A stretch of 64,000 bases of DNA from Lutjanus erythropterus (GCA_020091685.1 CM034607.1:21203253-21267252), one strand, 5' to 3'; counted from the stretch's first letter, positions 10,704 through 22,040 are shown. Translations and numbers: made by a program. Notes: generated by a model from the sequence alone, not told the origin.

Positions 10704-11590
10704 AAGCCTAAATTCTCTATTTTCTGCCCTTGCTTGGACTAAACCACTTCCACACTCACCTTCATATTGGACCTACATTTTGATCTCAGCTACATACCTG
10801 TATGATATATGATATGCATGTCACAATTGTACATCTCTTGTGTATAGTCAACTTGCACGGAAATATCTTGAATATGCCTGTGCATTTTACAGACACACAC
10901 AAACCCTTCATTTTTCAAGATACAGAATGCCTAGTACTAATTCCACTGCTCTCTACAAAGTCCAATTTAAAAGCAGTGCCTAAGAACATGAATATCATTA
11001 CAGTCGTATTAAAAAATATTATTGACCTTTCCCTGGTTGTGTGAGTGGACATCAAACCCAACTTTTTAAAGTCTCACCCATGTAGAGTCCTATTAACATA
11101 TGCCGGTCTTAATAAATTATCTCTGTCATATTATAAAAAAATTAAGCACAATTCTACAATTTTATGAGCCTGTAAAGGTGAAGGCCATGCATATTAAGTT
11201 TTTCATGCACCGTGAACTTTTGAGGTATGCTACAATAGGTTATATAATTAATTTCTGCTGGGATCCCTGAGCCATATATTCTGAACAAAGGGGTTATAGT
11301 CGCTTGGTCTTGGAGACTGTAAAACTGAGGGAATCTTGCAACAAGGTTCAAAGTTCAAAATTTTTTACTCTAAAGCAGAGAATTACCTTGGAAACAGAAT
11401 AAATGAGAAGATAAAGTTACACGTTACGAGAAAATACGGATAATTACAAGAAGATGATGCAGATGTTGTCATATCTTATTATCAGCAATTCACCTGTTAT
11501 AAATGGCCTTTAAAAGTTTAACAGGGGTAAGTCAACATATGCAGTATTAGTGTACAACGGTATTAGCAGTTCACTTAAAGAACGAGGATT
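10704..11590. other. AT-rich spacer, nothing recognised
   Basis: Short open frames at 10802-11044 (+) and 11154-11351 (-) show no family resemblance or flanking splice logic. Confidence 0.45.
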
Positions 11591-11815
11591 TAAGAGGATC
11601 TACTGACAGAACATGGCAGAAATGGCATATAATATTTACAAGTACGTTCTCAGTAGTTTTTAATCATATGAAAATAAGAATAGTTCTGTTTTCATTAACT
11701 CAGAATCAGCCATTTATACTACAGAGGTTGCTGGTCCTCTGCCATGGGGGCAGCCATATTACACTGCTATATTTCTACATTGGCCGTGAATGTACAAACC
11801 AAACACTGGCTCTAG
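11591..11815 (-). mobile_element. Family B ('AAAGGTCCAGTGTGTA') MITE fragment
   Basis: GGATCTACTGACAG, GGCAGAAATGG.ATATAATATT and ACAAGTACGTT match the start of the copy at 49243 in the same orientation. The following AATCAGCCATTTATACTACA, GGTCCTCTGCCATGG and GCAGCCATATT follow the usual interior of this fish repeat. The terminal 20 bases are lost. The + frame at 11668-11955 lies in it and is not a gene. Confidence 0.65.
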
Positions 11816-11888
11816 GTAGGGCCTTCCACATTTGTATTAGTTTTGCAGCCATCGTAATTGGTCCTGAAGTTATTGTTTGTTTTATCAC

Positions 11889-12125
11889 TCTCTTCAAAGT
11901 CACCAGACTCCTTTGGCAAAACCTTTGCTGCTCTACTGCTGCCACAATCTGTTAGTTTGCTTGTGTCATTGTGTGACTTTGGTGTTTTATAGAGTTAGTT
12001 CAGATTCACCAAAGTCACAAGATGACACAAACGAACTTATGAAGGCAATGGCAGACCAGCAACTCCTGTACCCTGTGAGGTAAAAGTACTGGTTTTGCTA
12101 AAGGAGTCTGGTGGTTTTGGAGAGA
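11889..12125. mobile_element. Fold-back (palindromic) core of family C element
   Basis: The left arm has CACCAGACTCCTTTGGCAAA (11901-11920) and GTGTCATTGTGTGACTTTGG (about 11964-11983). The right arm has CACCAAAGTCACAAGATGAC (12008-12027) and TTTTGCTAAAGGAGTCTGGT (12094-12113), their imperfect reverse complements, so the segment folds into a hairpin roughly 110 bases per arm. The right half is related to 26095-26220 (ATTCACCAAAGTCACA, CCAGCAACTCCTGT) and the distal part to 14981-15095. Confidence 0.7.
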
Positions 12126-12251
12126 GAGAGATATAATGAAAAAGCTGTCTAATGGCAAGGTAAAGCAGTAAAAATATTCTAAATATAGTGTACACTTAAA
12201 CTGGGGTTGCCAATGTTGTGCATTTCTTTAACTTTTAGTTGAAAACACTAA
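12126..12251. mobile_element. Family C element, distal interior
   Basis: AAAAGCTGTCTAATGGCAAGG and TAAAAATATTCTAAATATAG match 26261-26307 and, in part, 15045-15072. The family C right end (CTTCTCCAAACTGGGAG) does not appear until 12558-12574, because an unrelated repeat separates the two parts. Confidence 0.6.
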
Positions 12252-12478
12252 CAAATGATTAAACAAACAATTAATAAGATACAAAAGAACCTATTTTTGT
12301 CTTTGTTTTCTCATTTTCATTTTCCTTATTCAGCAAACGGCTTCACTAGAGAGACACTTACAAATGAGGTGCAATTTGAAATTTTCTAGACTTTTGCTTA
12401 ATTATCAATGAGTACATTTTTAATCGTTTAAATTCTTAACAGTGATTAATTGATTACTGATTAATCATTAACATCCCT
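12252..12478. mobile_element. Decayed 'TTAATCGATTAATC' repeat nested in family C
   Basis: Multiple ATTAAT/TTAATC words, the interior GTCTTTGTTTTCTCATTTTC and the end GATTAATCATTAACATCCCT resemble the common teleost repeat whose better copy is at 30251-30702. It sits inside the family C element, so it appears to be a later insertion. Confidence 0.4.
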
Positions 12479-12529
12479 AACTTAAACAGATATTGATATA
12501 TATATTTATTTTTGGATTGGCCTCTTTTT

Positions 12530-12610
12530 AGAGCTTCTTATACCAGTACTACTTCTGCTTCTCCAAACTGGGAGTATGCTGACCACCATCTACTGTAGGT
12601 AATATACTGG
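12530..12610. mobile_element. Family C element, right terminus
   Basis: TACCAGTACTACTTCTGCTT and CTTCTCCAAACTGGGAGTA correspond to the right arm at 26398-26432 (TGGTACTCCTCTCTGCTT, CTTCTCCAAACTGGGG), followed in both by CATCTACT.TA.GTA.TA and GATAAGTAC.TCATA. Confidence 0.55.
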
Positions 12611-13872
12611 CTATAGATAAGTACCTCATATAACCTCACTTTAAAAAAAACAACAACAACTATCCCTTTAAGCAAAAAACAGTGTTATACATATAGCTGT
12701 CAGGTCAAAGGTTTATTATTTTCAGCACTGCAACATGAGAATATTTAAGGAATAAAAGAAGTGCTTATTTGAAGGTCAGTGTGTAAAACTATTCAGAGCA
12801 TAAAGCAGACATACCATGCTTGTCAGTCTTACAAATCTGTACCTGCACATTCAATCTATTTGCATTTAAATGCAGGAAACACAGTCTGAGTGCATAAAGA
12901 AGCTGGCTGTTTGCTCAGAGCCCTCGTCACATTGTGGTTGTTTACTGAATGTAATCATCTGGTTTACTGATGGAGTTAATTTAAACCTGCACGACATCCT
13001 CTGCGTGCATAAGAATGTGAAATCATTTTGCTCCATTTCTTGTGATAATTGGTTTCTGGGGCACTTTTTTTCATATCTTAACATCACTCGCTTTTCTTCA
13101 TCCTTTTCCTCACAAAAGATTTTCAGGTGAGGAGCGACAAATTTCAGGTTCGAGACTCATTTGAGTTGTTTTACATGTTCTTAAAAGCAGTTAACATCAA
13201 ATGAGGTGATGATGGTAACGAGGTATGATGATTAAAATCTGATGTGTCGATCTTTATCAGTTTAGTGCCATTATAATATATACATTAATTACTCTCAATA
13301 GCCTGTGATAAAGGGCATCTTGGACACTTAAGAATACTAGGTGTACCATAATTATGTGCAGTTTAAACATGGGCAGACTAGGTGAAGTCATCATGCTCTG
13401 TCCTCTGAGATACACACAAGCGCTTTTCCATCTTCAAATCATCCAGTTTAGTTTGGTTGAGAGTGTATGGCGTACAAACGGACCAAAAGCGTTTGTTCTC
13501 TAAGCAGTGATACCCTGTTGTGATTTTCATTTGAGTCACAGTGTGTAATACTTGATAATTTGATAAGCTCCCCCTCTCTCCCTCACACACATTTCCTGTT
13601 TTAAATTGCAGCAACCGGCTAAAGACAATGCTTGCATTAACTACATCATTACAAAATTTAAAAAAAAATACAAAACAAAAAGTTTTTGTTCCAGACACTT
13701 TACCAGCCCTCCTGCTGATATGGATGTTTTAAGGCGCTTTGCTGTTAACTACTTTTTAATCAAGCTCCTTCCTAGGACAATTAATGAATTGCGATGACAA
13801 AGCAGAGTTTGAATTATTGGGTTTTAAGTTTGTTTTAATGGAACATATTGCTGACATTTGGGTTTGGCATCT
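12611..13872. other. Unassigned stretch
   Basis: Largely single-copy-looking AT-rich DNA. A POU octamer (ATTTGCAT, 12858-12865) is followed by a block to about 13090 with no repeats. Overlapping frames at 12866-13087 (-), 12870-13130 (+) and 13378-13698 (-) lack family resemblance. The plus frame ends at TTTTCAG/GTGAGG, a donor-like site, but the pyrimidine tract just before it would give an exon of only eight bases. Confidence 0.4.
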
Positions 13873-14129
13873 AAGCAGGATGCCACATGGGTGCCTTCCT
13901 TAGGAGGTTTTCCAGGCATGTCCAACTGGTAGGAGACCCCGGGGTAGACCCAGAGCATGCTAGAGAGATTATATATCTCACCTGGGCTAGAAATGCCTCA
14001 GGATCCCCCAGGAGGAGGTGAAAAACGTTGCTGGGGAGAGCAAAGTCTAGCCTACCTTTCTCGGCCAGCTGCTGCCTGGTCCCAGATAAGCAGCAGAGGA
14101 TGGATGGACGGATGGATGGACGGATGGAC
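13873..14129 (+). mobile_element. 3' end of a non-LTR retrotransposon (LINE), 5'-truncated
   Basis: The segment contains CAGGCATGTCCAACTGG, AGGAGACCCCGGGGTAGACC, GCTAGAGAGATTATATATCT, CCTCAGGATCCCCCAGGAGG and TTGCTGGGGAGAG, then CCAGATAAGCAGCAGAGGAT and a tandem GGAT/GGAC tail. This order is that of the 3' end of a LINE frequent in fish genomes, with the tetranucleotide tail acting as its terminus. The clade (L2/Maui-like or Rex1-like) is not resolved. Only about 250 bases remain, so it is a dead, 5'-truncated insertion. Confidence 0.75.
14098..14129 (+). repeat. (GGAT/GGAC)n LINE tail
   Basis: Alternating GGAT and GGAC tetranucleotides, about eight units, follow directly on the LINE 3' end. 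This is the usual tail of this element type. Confidence 0.85.
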
Positions 14130-14444
14130 CTGAAAATGAGACACAAATATATATTTAATTTAGTGACAATGGCTCCAGCGAGCTTAGCGCTCTGCTCGTT
14201 CAAAGCTTTCTCTCTGAGTTGACTAAGTTGCTCTGAGAACAAGTGGTGTCTACAAACTTTTAAACTTAAACATTTTTGATACCATAGACAAAAATGGACA
14301 CAACCCTGACCCTTAAATTTATTTTTTTATGAAAAGATAAATTCAGTGTTTCCCCTACCATTAGAAACAAAATACTTTAAATTGTATTACAGCTATAAGG
14401 CTCATGTGGTGCTTTCTGTCAGTTGTTCATGATGTTGCAGTCTA

Positions 14445-14740
14445 GTCCAGGGGTCGACAACCTTTGCTATGAAAAAAGCCAAAAAAGAGGGAAAAAAACT
14501 ATTAAATTCTGTATTTTCTTCAGACTTCTTTTTTTTTATTTGGCAGCCATAGCTAGGCACGGGAGACTCAAGAGTATCCATTGGCAAAATTTAGAGGAAA
14601 AGGTGCCAAGCTGTAGACGTAGGTTATGACATTTATTTAATGAAATATTAAGGAAAAAAATGTGTATAGGCTACTTATTTTTACAACTGGAGAATGTAAG
14701 AATCACTTTAGGCCAACAATAATGAAAAATAAACATTCAT
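14445..14740 (+). mobile_element. Probable hAT-like non-autonomous element
   Basis: The left end reads CCAGGGGTCGACAACCTTTG, which recalls the 'CAGGGGTCGGCAACCTTT' start common to many vertebrate hAT elements. The text that follows (CTATGAAAAAAGCCA) fits the same pattern. The right end is not found and the boundary is a guess. The short frames across it are not genes. Confidence 0.5.
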
Positions 14741-14744
14741 ATGT

Positions 14745-14782
<38 letters not shown>

Positions 14783-14785
14783 TAT
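14745..14785 (+). repeat. (A)16 followed by (TA)12
   Basis: A homopolymer of 16 A at 14745-14760 is joined directly to an uninterrupted TA dinucleotide array at 14761-14785. Confidence 0.95.
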
Positions 14786-14980
14786 CATTATAATTTTTTT
14801 TGCACTGGGCTCCAGAGCTTCAGGTTGCTGTCCTCCATGTAGTCAATAAGGAATAGTGTCAGTAATTAGCCTCGCTAGGATTTAAACTAACTGACTAGCC
14901 TAGCTAGTATCTCCCATGTTATTGTGGTATTATGGGTATTTTAATTTTTAATATTCATAATTCCACAAAACAATCATAAA

Positions 14981-15095
14981 AGAGTCTGGTGGCTTTAAAG
15001 AGAGGATAGATGGAAGCTTCAGTTCCCCATTGGAGAAGACTGTCTAATGGCACATGTTCTAAATATAACATACATTTAAACCAATGCTGCCCCCG
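14981..15095. mobile_element. Family C element fragment
   Basis: AAAGAGTCTGGTGGCTTTAA, GACTGTCTAATGGCA, TTCTAAATATAACATACA and TTTAAACCAATGCTGCC follow the order in 12104-12220 and 26200-26320. Confidence 0.6.
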
Positions 15096-15264
15096 TCTAC
15101 AGCAGTCCACAGCAGTCCATAGCTTCTGTGTTGGGACTCCAGAGGGAAATGTCAATCAAACCTGATCTGCCCACACAGTCTGGAGAAATGGCTTAAACAG
15201 CACAATGTGTTTTGAACTAGGTTGTTTAATTGTTATGTTTATTTTCACTCAGATCTTACAATTT

Positions 15265-15312
15265 ACAATTTCATTTAGCAGACGCTTTTATCCAAAGCCA
15301 ATCTTTGTAGAT
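15265..15312 (+). repeat. Teleost repeat core motif fragment
   Basis: CATTTAGCAGACGCTTTTAT followed by CCAAAGCCAATC is a near-exact match to a segment found in very many fish repeats (usual form ends CCAAAGCGACTTACA). The parent element cannot be named from this short piece. Confidence 0.65.
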
Positions 15313-15719
15313 GTTTAATGAGAAACTAAACTTTGATATCATATATGCATTTTTACTGTTTGAGTCACAGGTTTAAGTCACAGTTCTGGTTTTAAATGCT
15401 ATTAGCTGGCTTTTCAAAACTCCCCCCTCCCATCCTTCTACTGGCAAGAGAAGAGAGAGTGCAGCTGTTAGTGGTGTATCTATATTGCAGAAAATGAGTA
15501 TAGAAAAAGTTTCAGATATATTCAGAATGAATATGTATTGAAAAATCAATGTTTTTGACAACACTACTTTTCTGAATAATGTATCTGTATTCGATTAGCA
15601 CAAACTTGAAGGTCCTGCAGAAGAAGAACTTGTCCACCCTCTTCCTTTTTCCACTTTCAGACATTTCACACATCTCTGCCCACCGTTACCAGCTCTGCAC
15701 CACAGACAACACTGGATAC
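15313..15719. other. Spacer, nothing recognised
   Basis: AT-rich to 15590, then GC-balanced. No repeat end or credible coding frame. Confidence 0.45.
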
Positions 15720-16360
15720 AGGTGAGGTTGCACTCTGGAATCGGCCTCGACAGCTGAATGACGTCAACACGAGCAGCCAACATTTCTATGTACTTGACCC
15801 CTTCCCAACTAGTACGAGCCGACACCAATATTGCTCGCTGTTGCCACTCAATGCGTGACAGCTGAATGGACACGGAGGGAAAGTTTGGTTCTGTTTCTCG
15901 CTCTTCCTTATCTGCCTCTTACAACAGAAAAAACAAGCAAATCCAATGCACTCGGGGAGGTGCGGTGCTGGTGGTGGTGGTGGGGGGGGTAGGGGGACGA
16001 CATGCAACAATAGCATCCACCAATAGCACTGTCAAACAACGCCATCTCTCTCGGATGTTAAAAGCTTTAAGAGCTGAGGCCTCTGTGACATCCATAGCCT
16101 CTGGATGTCAAAGATGGTTGAAGACTTGAGAGCAGGCCTCTGTTTTAAAAATACTATGTGTGGGTGTGTGTGTGCGCACGTCTCAGAGCAGCAAAAGTGA
16201 CATTTGAGGGGCACTTTACAGAAGCCGGCGGTTGCTAGGGATCTTCTGTATCACCTAAAGAGCCTTTGTCAGTCATTGGAAAGCTGTCACCTTTCGGGGG
16301 GCCGATACGGTAGGGGGAGCCGGCTGACAGGTAGGAATTAATGAGAGGTGTATGACAGCA
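15720..16360. promoter_or_regulatory. Candidate conserved noncoding block with G-rich core
   Basis: This GC-balanced, transposon-free block has a TGACGTCA-like CRE word at 15759-15765 (TGACGTCAAC), a GGTGGTGGTGGTGGGGGGGG stretch at 15970-15989 that can form G-rich structure, a short GT repeat near 16158 and a GC-rich segment at 16216-16333. Several frames overlap on both strands (15595-15873 -, 15786-16016 -, 15866-16129 +), which is typical of GC-richer noncoding DNA. None resembles a protein. Confidence 0.28.
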
Positions 16361-17220
16361 GACCTCGGTGCTCCTGTGCATTTGTGTGCGTGTGTGTTAA
16401 GAGTGTGTCCACATGTGTGTGAGTAAGGTCCTTTGTCTCAAGAGGATGAACCACCCTCTTTGTCGTTGTGATGCTGGAAGAGTAGGTGGAGTGATGTTGG
16501 AGACAAAAAAGACGACTCGAGAGATTTCTTAGTAATTTGACACAGACAAACCTTTCAGATTTTAGTTTCTGTTTGTCATTTTCTTGTTTAAGTGCGTGCT
16601 TTGTTGGCATAATGAGAGCACCAGACAACAGAGCAATCCCATTTCAATAGCCGGTCCCTCACAGCCATACTGATGTGCGATTCTCATAATAAACACCTGA
16701 GCACACACTCCAGCGGTGTAGGAAGCAATCACCCAGCGTGTTTTCACCTCCGCTCACCTCTGCCTCACCGGCTACATGAGACCACAAGCGCAAATCCTGG
16801 CAGAACAATTGAAGAGGCTCTTCAAACATGGTGCCAAATTACATTCTCTTTTACCAACATGTGTGTCTGCCCGCCTTTGTGTGTGCATGTGTGTGTGTGT
16901 GTGCATTGATGTAATAATCTGTGTTCCCTTCCACATTACACAGTTCTCCATCGCAGTAAATGAGTTCTGTCAATGTTTCTGCATCTCAATTACACAACGG
17001 AAATAATAGGCAGCGGTGTGGCGGAGGAGGAGGAGGAGGAGGACTACAGGGGCAGCTCATCTACACCGACGAGAGATCAAAGACTCTGTCAGTGACACTT
17101 GGTGACTTCTTCTCACTCAGTATAATGTTGCCATCACTATTTACAAATAAGCAGTGTTTTCAAAATCAACGTGCAAAACTGTGTTCATACACTGGTTACT
17201 GTGGCTGACAGATGATGGAA
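16361..17220. promoter_or_regulatory. Candidate conserved noncoding block with microsatellites
   Basis: Repeat-free blocks at 16500-16860 and 16920-17220 are split by a GT microsatellite (16877-16903) and a (GGA)7 array (17022-17043). Words such as CTCAATTACACAACGG and CCATTTCAATAGCCGG stand in otherwise complex sequence. The open frames here are short and cross the microsatellites, so I reject coding. Confidence 0.28.
17022..17043 (+). repeat. (GGA)7 microsatellite
   Basis: Seven GGA units in a row. Confidence 0.9.
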
Positions 17221-19229
17221 TCCAGTATGATAACACACTGGTCATTTAGTGGCAGATGAGATGTTTACGTTTCTAATGCATGTGTCTATATGTGAGGGTA
17301 TGAAATGAGGGTCGCATTCATCTTTAATCCGAACCAACAAATCACTGCTTTTCCTCTGAGGCTGCATTAACTCTTAAACCAGATGACAGTCATGGCAATG
17401 ACAAGTTATACAGGATTTTATCAGCTGCAGCCGAGACAAACCACGTTGTTGACACATGTTGCTGTAGGCTATGTGAGGCCTTTGCAAACCTCTTATGATA
17501 TGGAAAGTATTCTCATTTGGACTTCATGTGCTAATTTATACTGACATTAAAGATAACAGAGGCACAAAGCAAATTCTTGCAAACAAAAACCAAGTCAAAC
17601 CAATAGCAAATGTTGGTCTATAAGCAAAGTAGTGGTAGTGGTAGCTGGATGCAAAAAAATCACTCTAAATATCAACCAAAGTTAATATGAGGCCTCAGCA
17701 GTCTGATTTTGGCCAAATCAGACAAAATCTACTGAATTAATTGTCTGTTTTTTTTTACAATATTCCCACATTGTGTTGCCTTGTTGAGCTGCAGTGAGCG
17801 GATGCATCCAGATGTTGCACCCTAACAGAATCAAACAATAAGATGCTATGGCGAACATGGTCTTGCAATACCAGAAAATCTGATATTTTGCCACTTACTG
17901 CTTGTCTGGGGATTTCTACTGCAAATGCAAGGTAGCTGTGAGAACAGCAGCAAGTCGTTGACAAACCTATGTCCATTACATTTTTTCAAGGACACGCCTT
18001 ACCAGAGACGATGCCCTGATGACTTTAGATTGGATAGATAGATAGAGATAGATTTCTTTAAACCACCTTATTGTTTCCATCCAGTTTTAGCAACAAAAGC
18101 TGGGAGACTGTCCTCACTCTCTAGTGAGTGAAGCAAAGATAACCACTCAGTTTGGCTAATTGTGGCTGCTGAGGCCTTATATTGGCTTTGGATTAATTTT
18201 ACAAAGCATTTTTGCACACATCTAGGACTGATTTCAGTAATCAGTGACTGTTTTTTTTTTAAGTTAACGTTGCATGTCAGTGCTGTGAGATAAACTTGAG
18301 AGACTACAAACTTGTCATTTAACTCTGTGCAGGAACTTGTGTGTGGTAACTTTTGCAAGGATGTTCCCATGTTTCCCAGACAGACAGAGAAACTGGGCTG
18401 CACTGGTTACATTCAAGACTAAAACTGCTGACAGTTGTGGAAAGAAGTGGCTACATTTTTAACTACTGGCACCAAACTGAATCTTGTCTGAAAGTGAATG
18501 TTGTCACTAAATACAAGCCTGTTTACTGGATTTTTTAATTTTTTTTTTTACCAGCAAGTGTTCATGAAGACCACAAACTATGGCAGGCTACATCAATACT
18601 GTCACGCTGTATATTATCTGTTATTGAGTTAAACTAAGATAACCTCACCCTTCCATTTAGCTTTGAGCTGCTTGCAGGGATTTCGCCTGACTCAGACTAT
18701 AAAACCCCCTCCAAACTTAACAACTCCTTTGAAATCCAAGAACATGTAATGATTTCCATTGGCATTTTAAAATATTTAAACATTCACTAAGGATTTCTTA
18801 CGGACAGTGAAAGCCTGTCTGAAATATGTTTAAGACAGGATATAATTGGCCCACTAACAAGCTTGACTGAACTTATGAAGCTAAAAGAACAGCAGATTTA
18901 TTTTAACTGAATTGAACTAAAACAGTTTTCACACATGCCCTGTACCTTTGTAAATCCCTTATTCTCTCACACAGACTGAGAGATAAACATTTAAAAAATC
19001 AACATTTCTGACGAACAAAGTCAGAAAGCCTGAAAAACACACCCAAGGACAAGCAAAAGTGAAGAAGAGGAGGAAAAGATGTTTAGATGTGTGTGTTTTC
19101 ATGTGAGTCAGTAAATTCTGATAGGAAGATGTTGATTTAAATAACTGACTCTCTAAGGAGCTGACATAAAACTGGAAAAAGAAGAAAGAGATAGAGGAAA
19201 AAAACGAAAAAAGAAAAAAAACACAGCCT
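17221..19229. other. AT-rich single-copy-looking stretch
   Basis: A GATA-type array lies at 18032-18052 and a T-run near 18538-18550. The minus frames at 17755-17976 and 18068-18403 (111 codons) have ordinary composition but no signature, no flanking splice pattern and no start context, so they are left as chance frames. No transposon end was recognised. Confidence 0.4.
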
Positions 19230-19600
19230 TCACCGAGTGAGTTTATCAGCTTGGCACCTGCTACTGGAACATTCTTGATGAACCAAAGGTTGTCTTCATT
19301 AAGCGCATTAATATTCATGACGCATGGTAATTTTGACACAGAAAAGGTCTTGGTAACCTTTTCGCGTGTGAGGAAATTTTTTTACTTCTCAAGGAAATTA
19401 CAGTCCGGCAATGACTTAATTAATGCTCGCTTTCTTGGCCACGGTTTGAGGGCCTGTCAGTTTGGTGCGGCGCTGGCTGTCAGGCACGCCGAGGGCTCGG
19501 GGAGAGAAGGATTGAAGGCGAGAAAAAGACAGGAGAGGAGAGGAGAAAAGAGAGCAGACAGATGAAGTCAACATGCACTCGTCTTCCCACCAGAACATGG
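19230..19600. promoter_or_regulatory. Candidate conserved noncoding block
   Basis: A repeat-free block with AAGCGCATTAATATTCATGA near 19300, TTGGTAACC near 19350, GACTTAATTAATGCTCGC near 19412 and CTTGGCCACGG near 19434, followed by a purine-rich AGGAGAGGAG segment. The density of complex words, with a TTAATTAA core, is enhancer-like. Frames 19251-19565 (+) and 19416-19598 (-) overlap antiparallel here and neither resembles a protein. Confidence 0.35.
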
Positions 19601-20580
19601 TAATAGGTTTGCCTTTTGCCTTTAAATTTGTTTTTTTCTTCTCTCTCGCACATTTTATTTTGCCCTTTTACCCTCTCCGGCTTTTCGACTTTTTGATTTA
19701 CGAGTAGTTGACCTGAATAGATTAGAAACACATTTATATATGTGTGTGGTCTATTTGAAACCAAGATTAAACATATTCCATATACAGCAGCGTTGCCATT
19801 TGTAACTGAGATTAATCTATCACTCTTGATTTTTTCCTCTAATTTAAACCAACCGTGCGAGACTCACGTGCCTCGTTGCAATTATGACTGACACGACTTA
19901 AGGATCTATTGAATCAAACCTCTATAGAACTGTCTAATGGTTGACAATTTTACAACAATATTCATGTTCATTTTCTCTCTTTCAACCACCCAGCAACACA
20001 CACACACACACACGTCACACGCTACACAAACTAGTTTCCAATATAGTGAATCATGGCATGTCCTGCTCTAACATTGGGCAGTAAAAAATGTGAACATAAG
20101 GCAGCATTTCCTTTATCATGTCCCATAAAAATAGCAATTTGCCCAAGCCCTTGTAGCACAATATGGAAGGCGGTGTGTTTGGATGATAATGTTGAGATGA
20201 CAGATCGTTCCATACAGGGAGGTTTCTCTGCTGTCTGCCTGCCCCGTGCAATAAATCGCAGAGGAAGACCAAAAGAGAGAGGAGAGGGAGAAGGAGGGAG
20301 TAGTTGGGAATGAAAGAGGAGGGAGGGCAAAAGGAGTGACAATGAGAGAAGATGAGCCGGGGTCAGGGATGTTGTGGAGGATAAATCCACCCACATTACC
20401 AAGCTATATTAGAAAAGATACACACCTGAACACAAATTCATTAAGAACAAATTATCTAAAATTTCACATTTCTCTTCATTTTGTTGTCCTCTTTCCGTTA
20501 TCTATCACCCATCTTCGCCATCTCTTCTTTCACCGATTAACAAAAGCTACTGAATTTTACATTGTACACAATTAATAAGC
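19601..20580. other. Spacer with CA repeat and purine tract
   Basis: A CA array lies at 19994-20013. A purine-rich stretch (GAGAGAGGAGAGGGAGAAGG type) spans 20271-20340 and accounts for several antiparallel open frames (20031-20402 -, 20116-20394 -, 20053-20313 +). No gene is supported. Confidence 0.45.
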
Positions 20581-21000
20581 TTCAAGGCTCGTATACACTA
20601 ACAGCGCCACAAATAAATGGCACAAAACTGTGAATATTTTGGAGTCAGCTGGTTGCAATTTTAAACAACAAAGTTTTCTGTACACCGTTGAAGCTTGATA
20701 TTCACACCATCCTCATAGTGAAGCTCAATGTCTATTTCTCTCCTCAAGTTGTCTTTGAAATCATCATATTTTAACATATAAAATAGAGTTCAGTGAAACA
20801 TGTATGAAACAAGCGATCAGCCATGTTGGATGTTTTGGATATGATGTCAGCAACATGCACATTGATCGGTCAGATGTGTTCATGTTGGAAGCGAAACTTC
20901 AGAGAAATCGACCTTGATCTGAAAAAATAGAAGCTGCAATACTGTTCAGTGGAATTCCAGCGTTAATGTGAAAGCTTGCATTGGATACATATAGGTTCAA
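20581..21000. other. Possible unidentified interspersed repeat
   Basis: The texture (GCTCGTATACACTAACAGCG at the left, TTAATGTGAAAGCTTGCATT at the right) resembles decayed transposon DNA, but no second copy occurs in the window and no terminal repeat was established. Confidence 0.25.
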
Positions 21001-21080
21001 AAAATATTATTAATGTGAAAATTAATCACAGAAAAAATGTGTCTGGTATGAAAAGGCCTTCATTGAGTGAACAGTTTATT

Positions 21081-21661
21081 ACAGGAGAAATCTGTAAAAT
21101 ATTTACTGTAATTAATCATAAAATGACCACGCTATGTCATCGGAGATTACGGAAACATGCTAAATTGAAATACTACTCTGACAACAATGCTGCAGCCACT
21201 GTGTCCTCCTTTGAAAATTACTTATTGTTTGGCTGTTTCATGTTTATTAGAGTTCAAATGAACGCTGAACGTTTGCCAAATCAGTCTGACAGGCAGGAAG
21301 TCACTGAACTCTAACTCCAGAGTGTATATTTTTGGAGCAGTGGACTTTTGTTTTCATGATAAATGGTTTAACTTTACACTGACAGACGATTGGCAGTTGT
21401 AAACAGCTGATTAGCTTACAGCATCGGACTCATCGTTGTTTGTTATTATCAAGTTCTTATGTTAGGATCATCTTGCACTCCTGTAGTGTTCCTGCAGCCT
21501 GCCTTAGCTTCCTCGGGTCTGGTGAGGAGAAGGTGGGGGAAAACGTGCTTTAACCATTATAATTAATTTCAAACTATTTATTGCACCATCTATAGCTCAA
21601 ACTCGCTATTTTGACTGCAGTATTCATTTTTGGACGCACAATTGTTACATATTGCTCCTTT
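21081..21661 (+). mobile_element. Family A MITE, copy 3
   Basis: The left end reads ACAGGAGAAATCTGTAAAAT and the right end reads TTACATATTGCTCCTTT. The interior is collinear with copy 1, including CACCATCTATAGCTCAAACT versus CCCATCTATGGCTCCAGCTT, ACTCGCTATTTTGACTGC versus CTTGCTATTTGGACTGC, and ATTCATTTTTGGACG. It is 79 bases shorter than copy 1. All three copies share one orientation. Confidence 0.75.
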
Positions 21662-21883
21662 CAATCCACAGACACGCAGCTACATGTTACAATTTATCAC
21701 TTGCATTGTTTAAGTGACATGAATATATTGTCACTCTGTAAATATTTCACTCATCACTTAATAAATTAATGTATTTCAAACAAGCGCCTAGGGTTTTAGT
21801 GTGCATTTGTGGATGTGACAGTTTGTTGAATATGTAAATGCTGTTGAGTCAGATCCTGAGACTGATAAAGTAGCTCTGTCGAT

Positions 21884-22040
21884 GTGTGTGTGTGAGTTGT
21901 ACTTTTTTTTTTTTTTTGCTCAAGATGTGTGGGTGTGTGTGTCTCTTCTGCTGTGCTTTGTTGCTTTGATCACGCTCACTCGGCTCATCGCTCACTGCAA
22001 AACCTGCCTCAAGGAGTGTGTGTGTGTGTGTAAACAACTG
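21884..22040. repeat. GT-rich and T15 low-complexity region
   Basis: TGTGTGTG at 21884-21893, a run of 15 T at 21903-21917, GGGTGTGTGTG near 21930 and TGTGTGTGTGTG at 22017-22030. Small antiparallel frames over it are repeat artefacts. Confidence 0.8.

Noticed and set aside
14098-14129. GGAT/GGAC array as a CRISPR-like or minisatellite locus
   Set aside because: No spacer structure. It is the tail of the adjacent LINE.
13871-14242. 123-codon minus frame and a + frame at 14028-14222
   Set aside because: Both cross the LINE 3' end and its GGAT tail. The minus frame is antisense to the retrotransposon.
18068-18403. 111-codon minus frame
   Set aside because: Unremarkable composition, no recognised domain, no splice context, and no partner.
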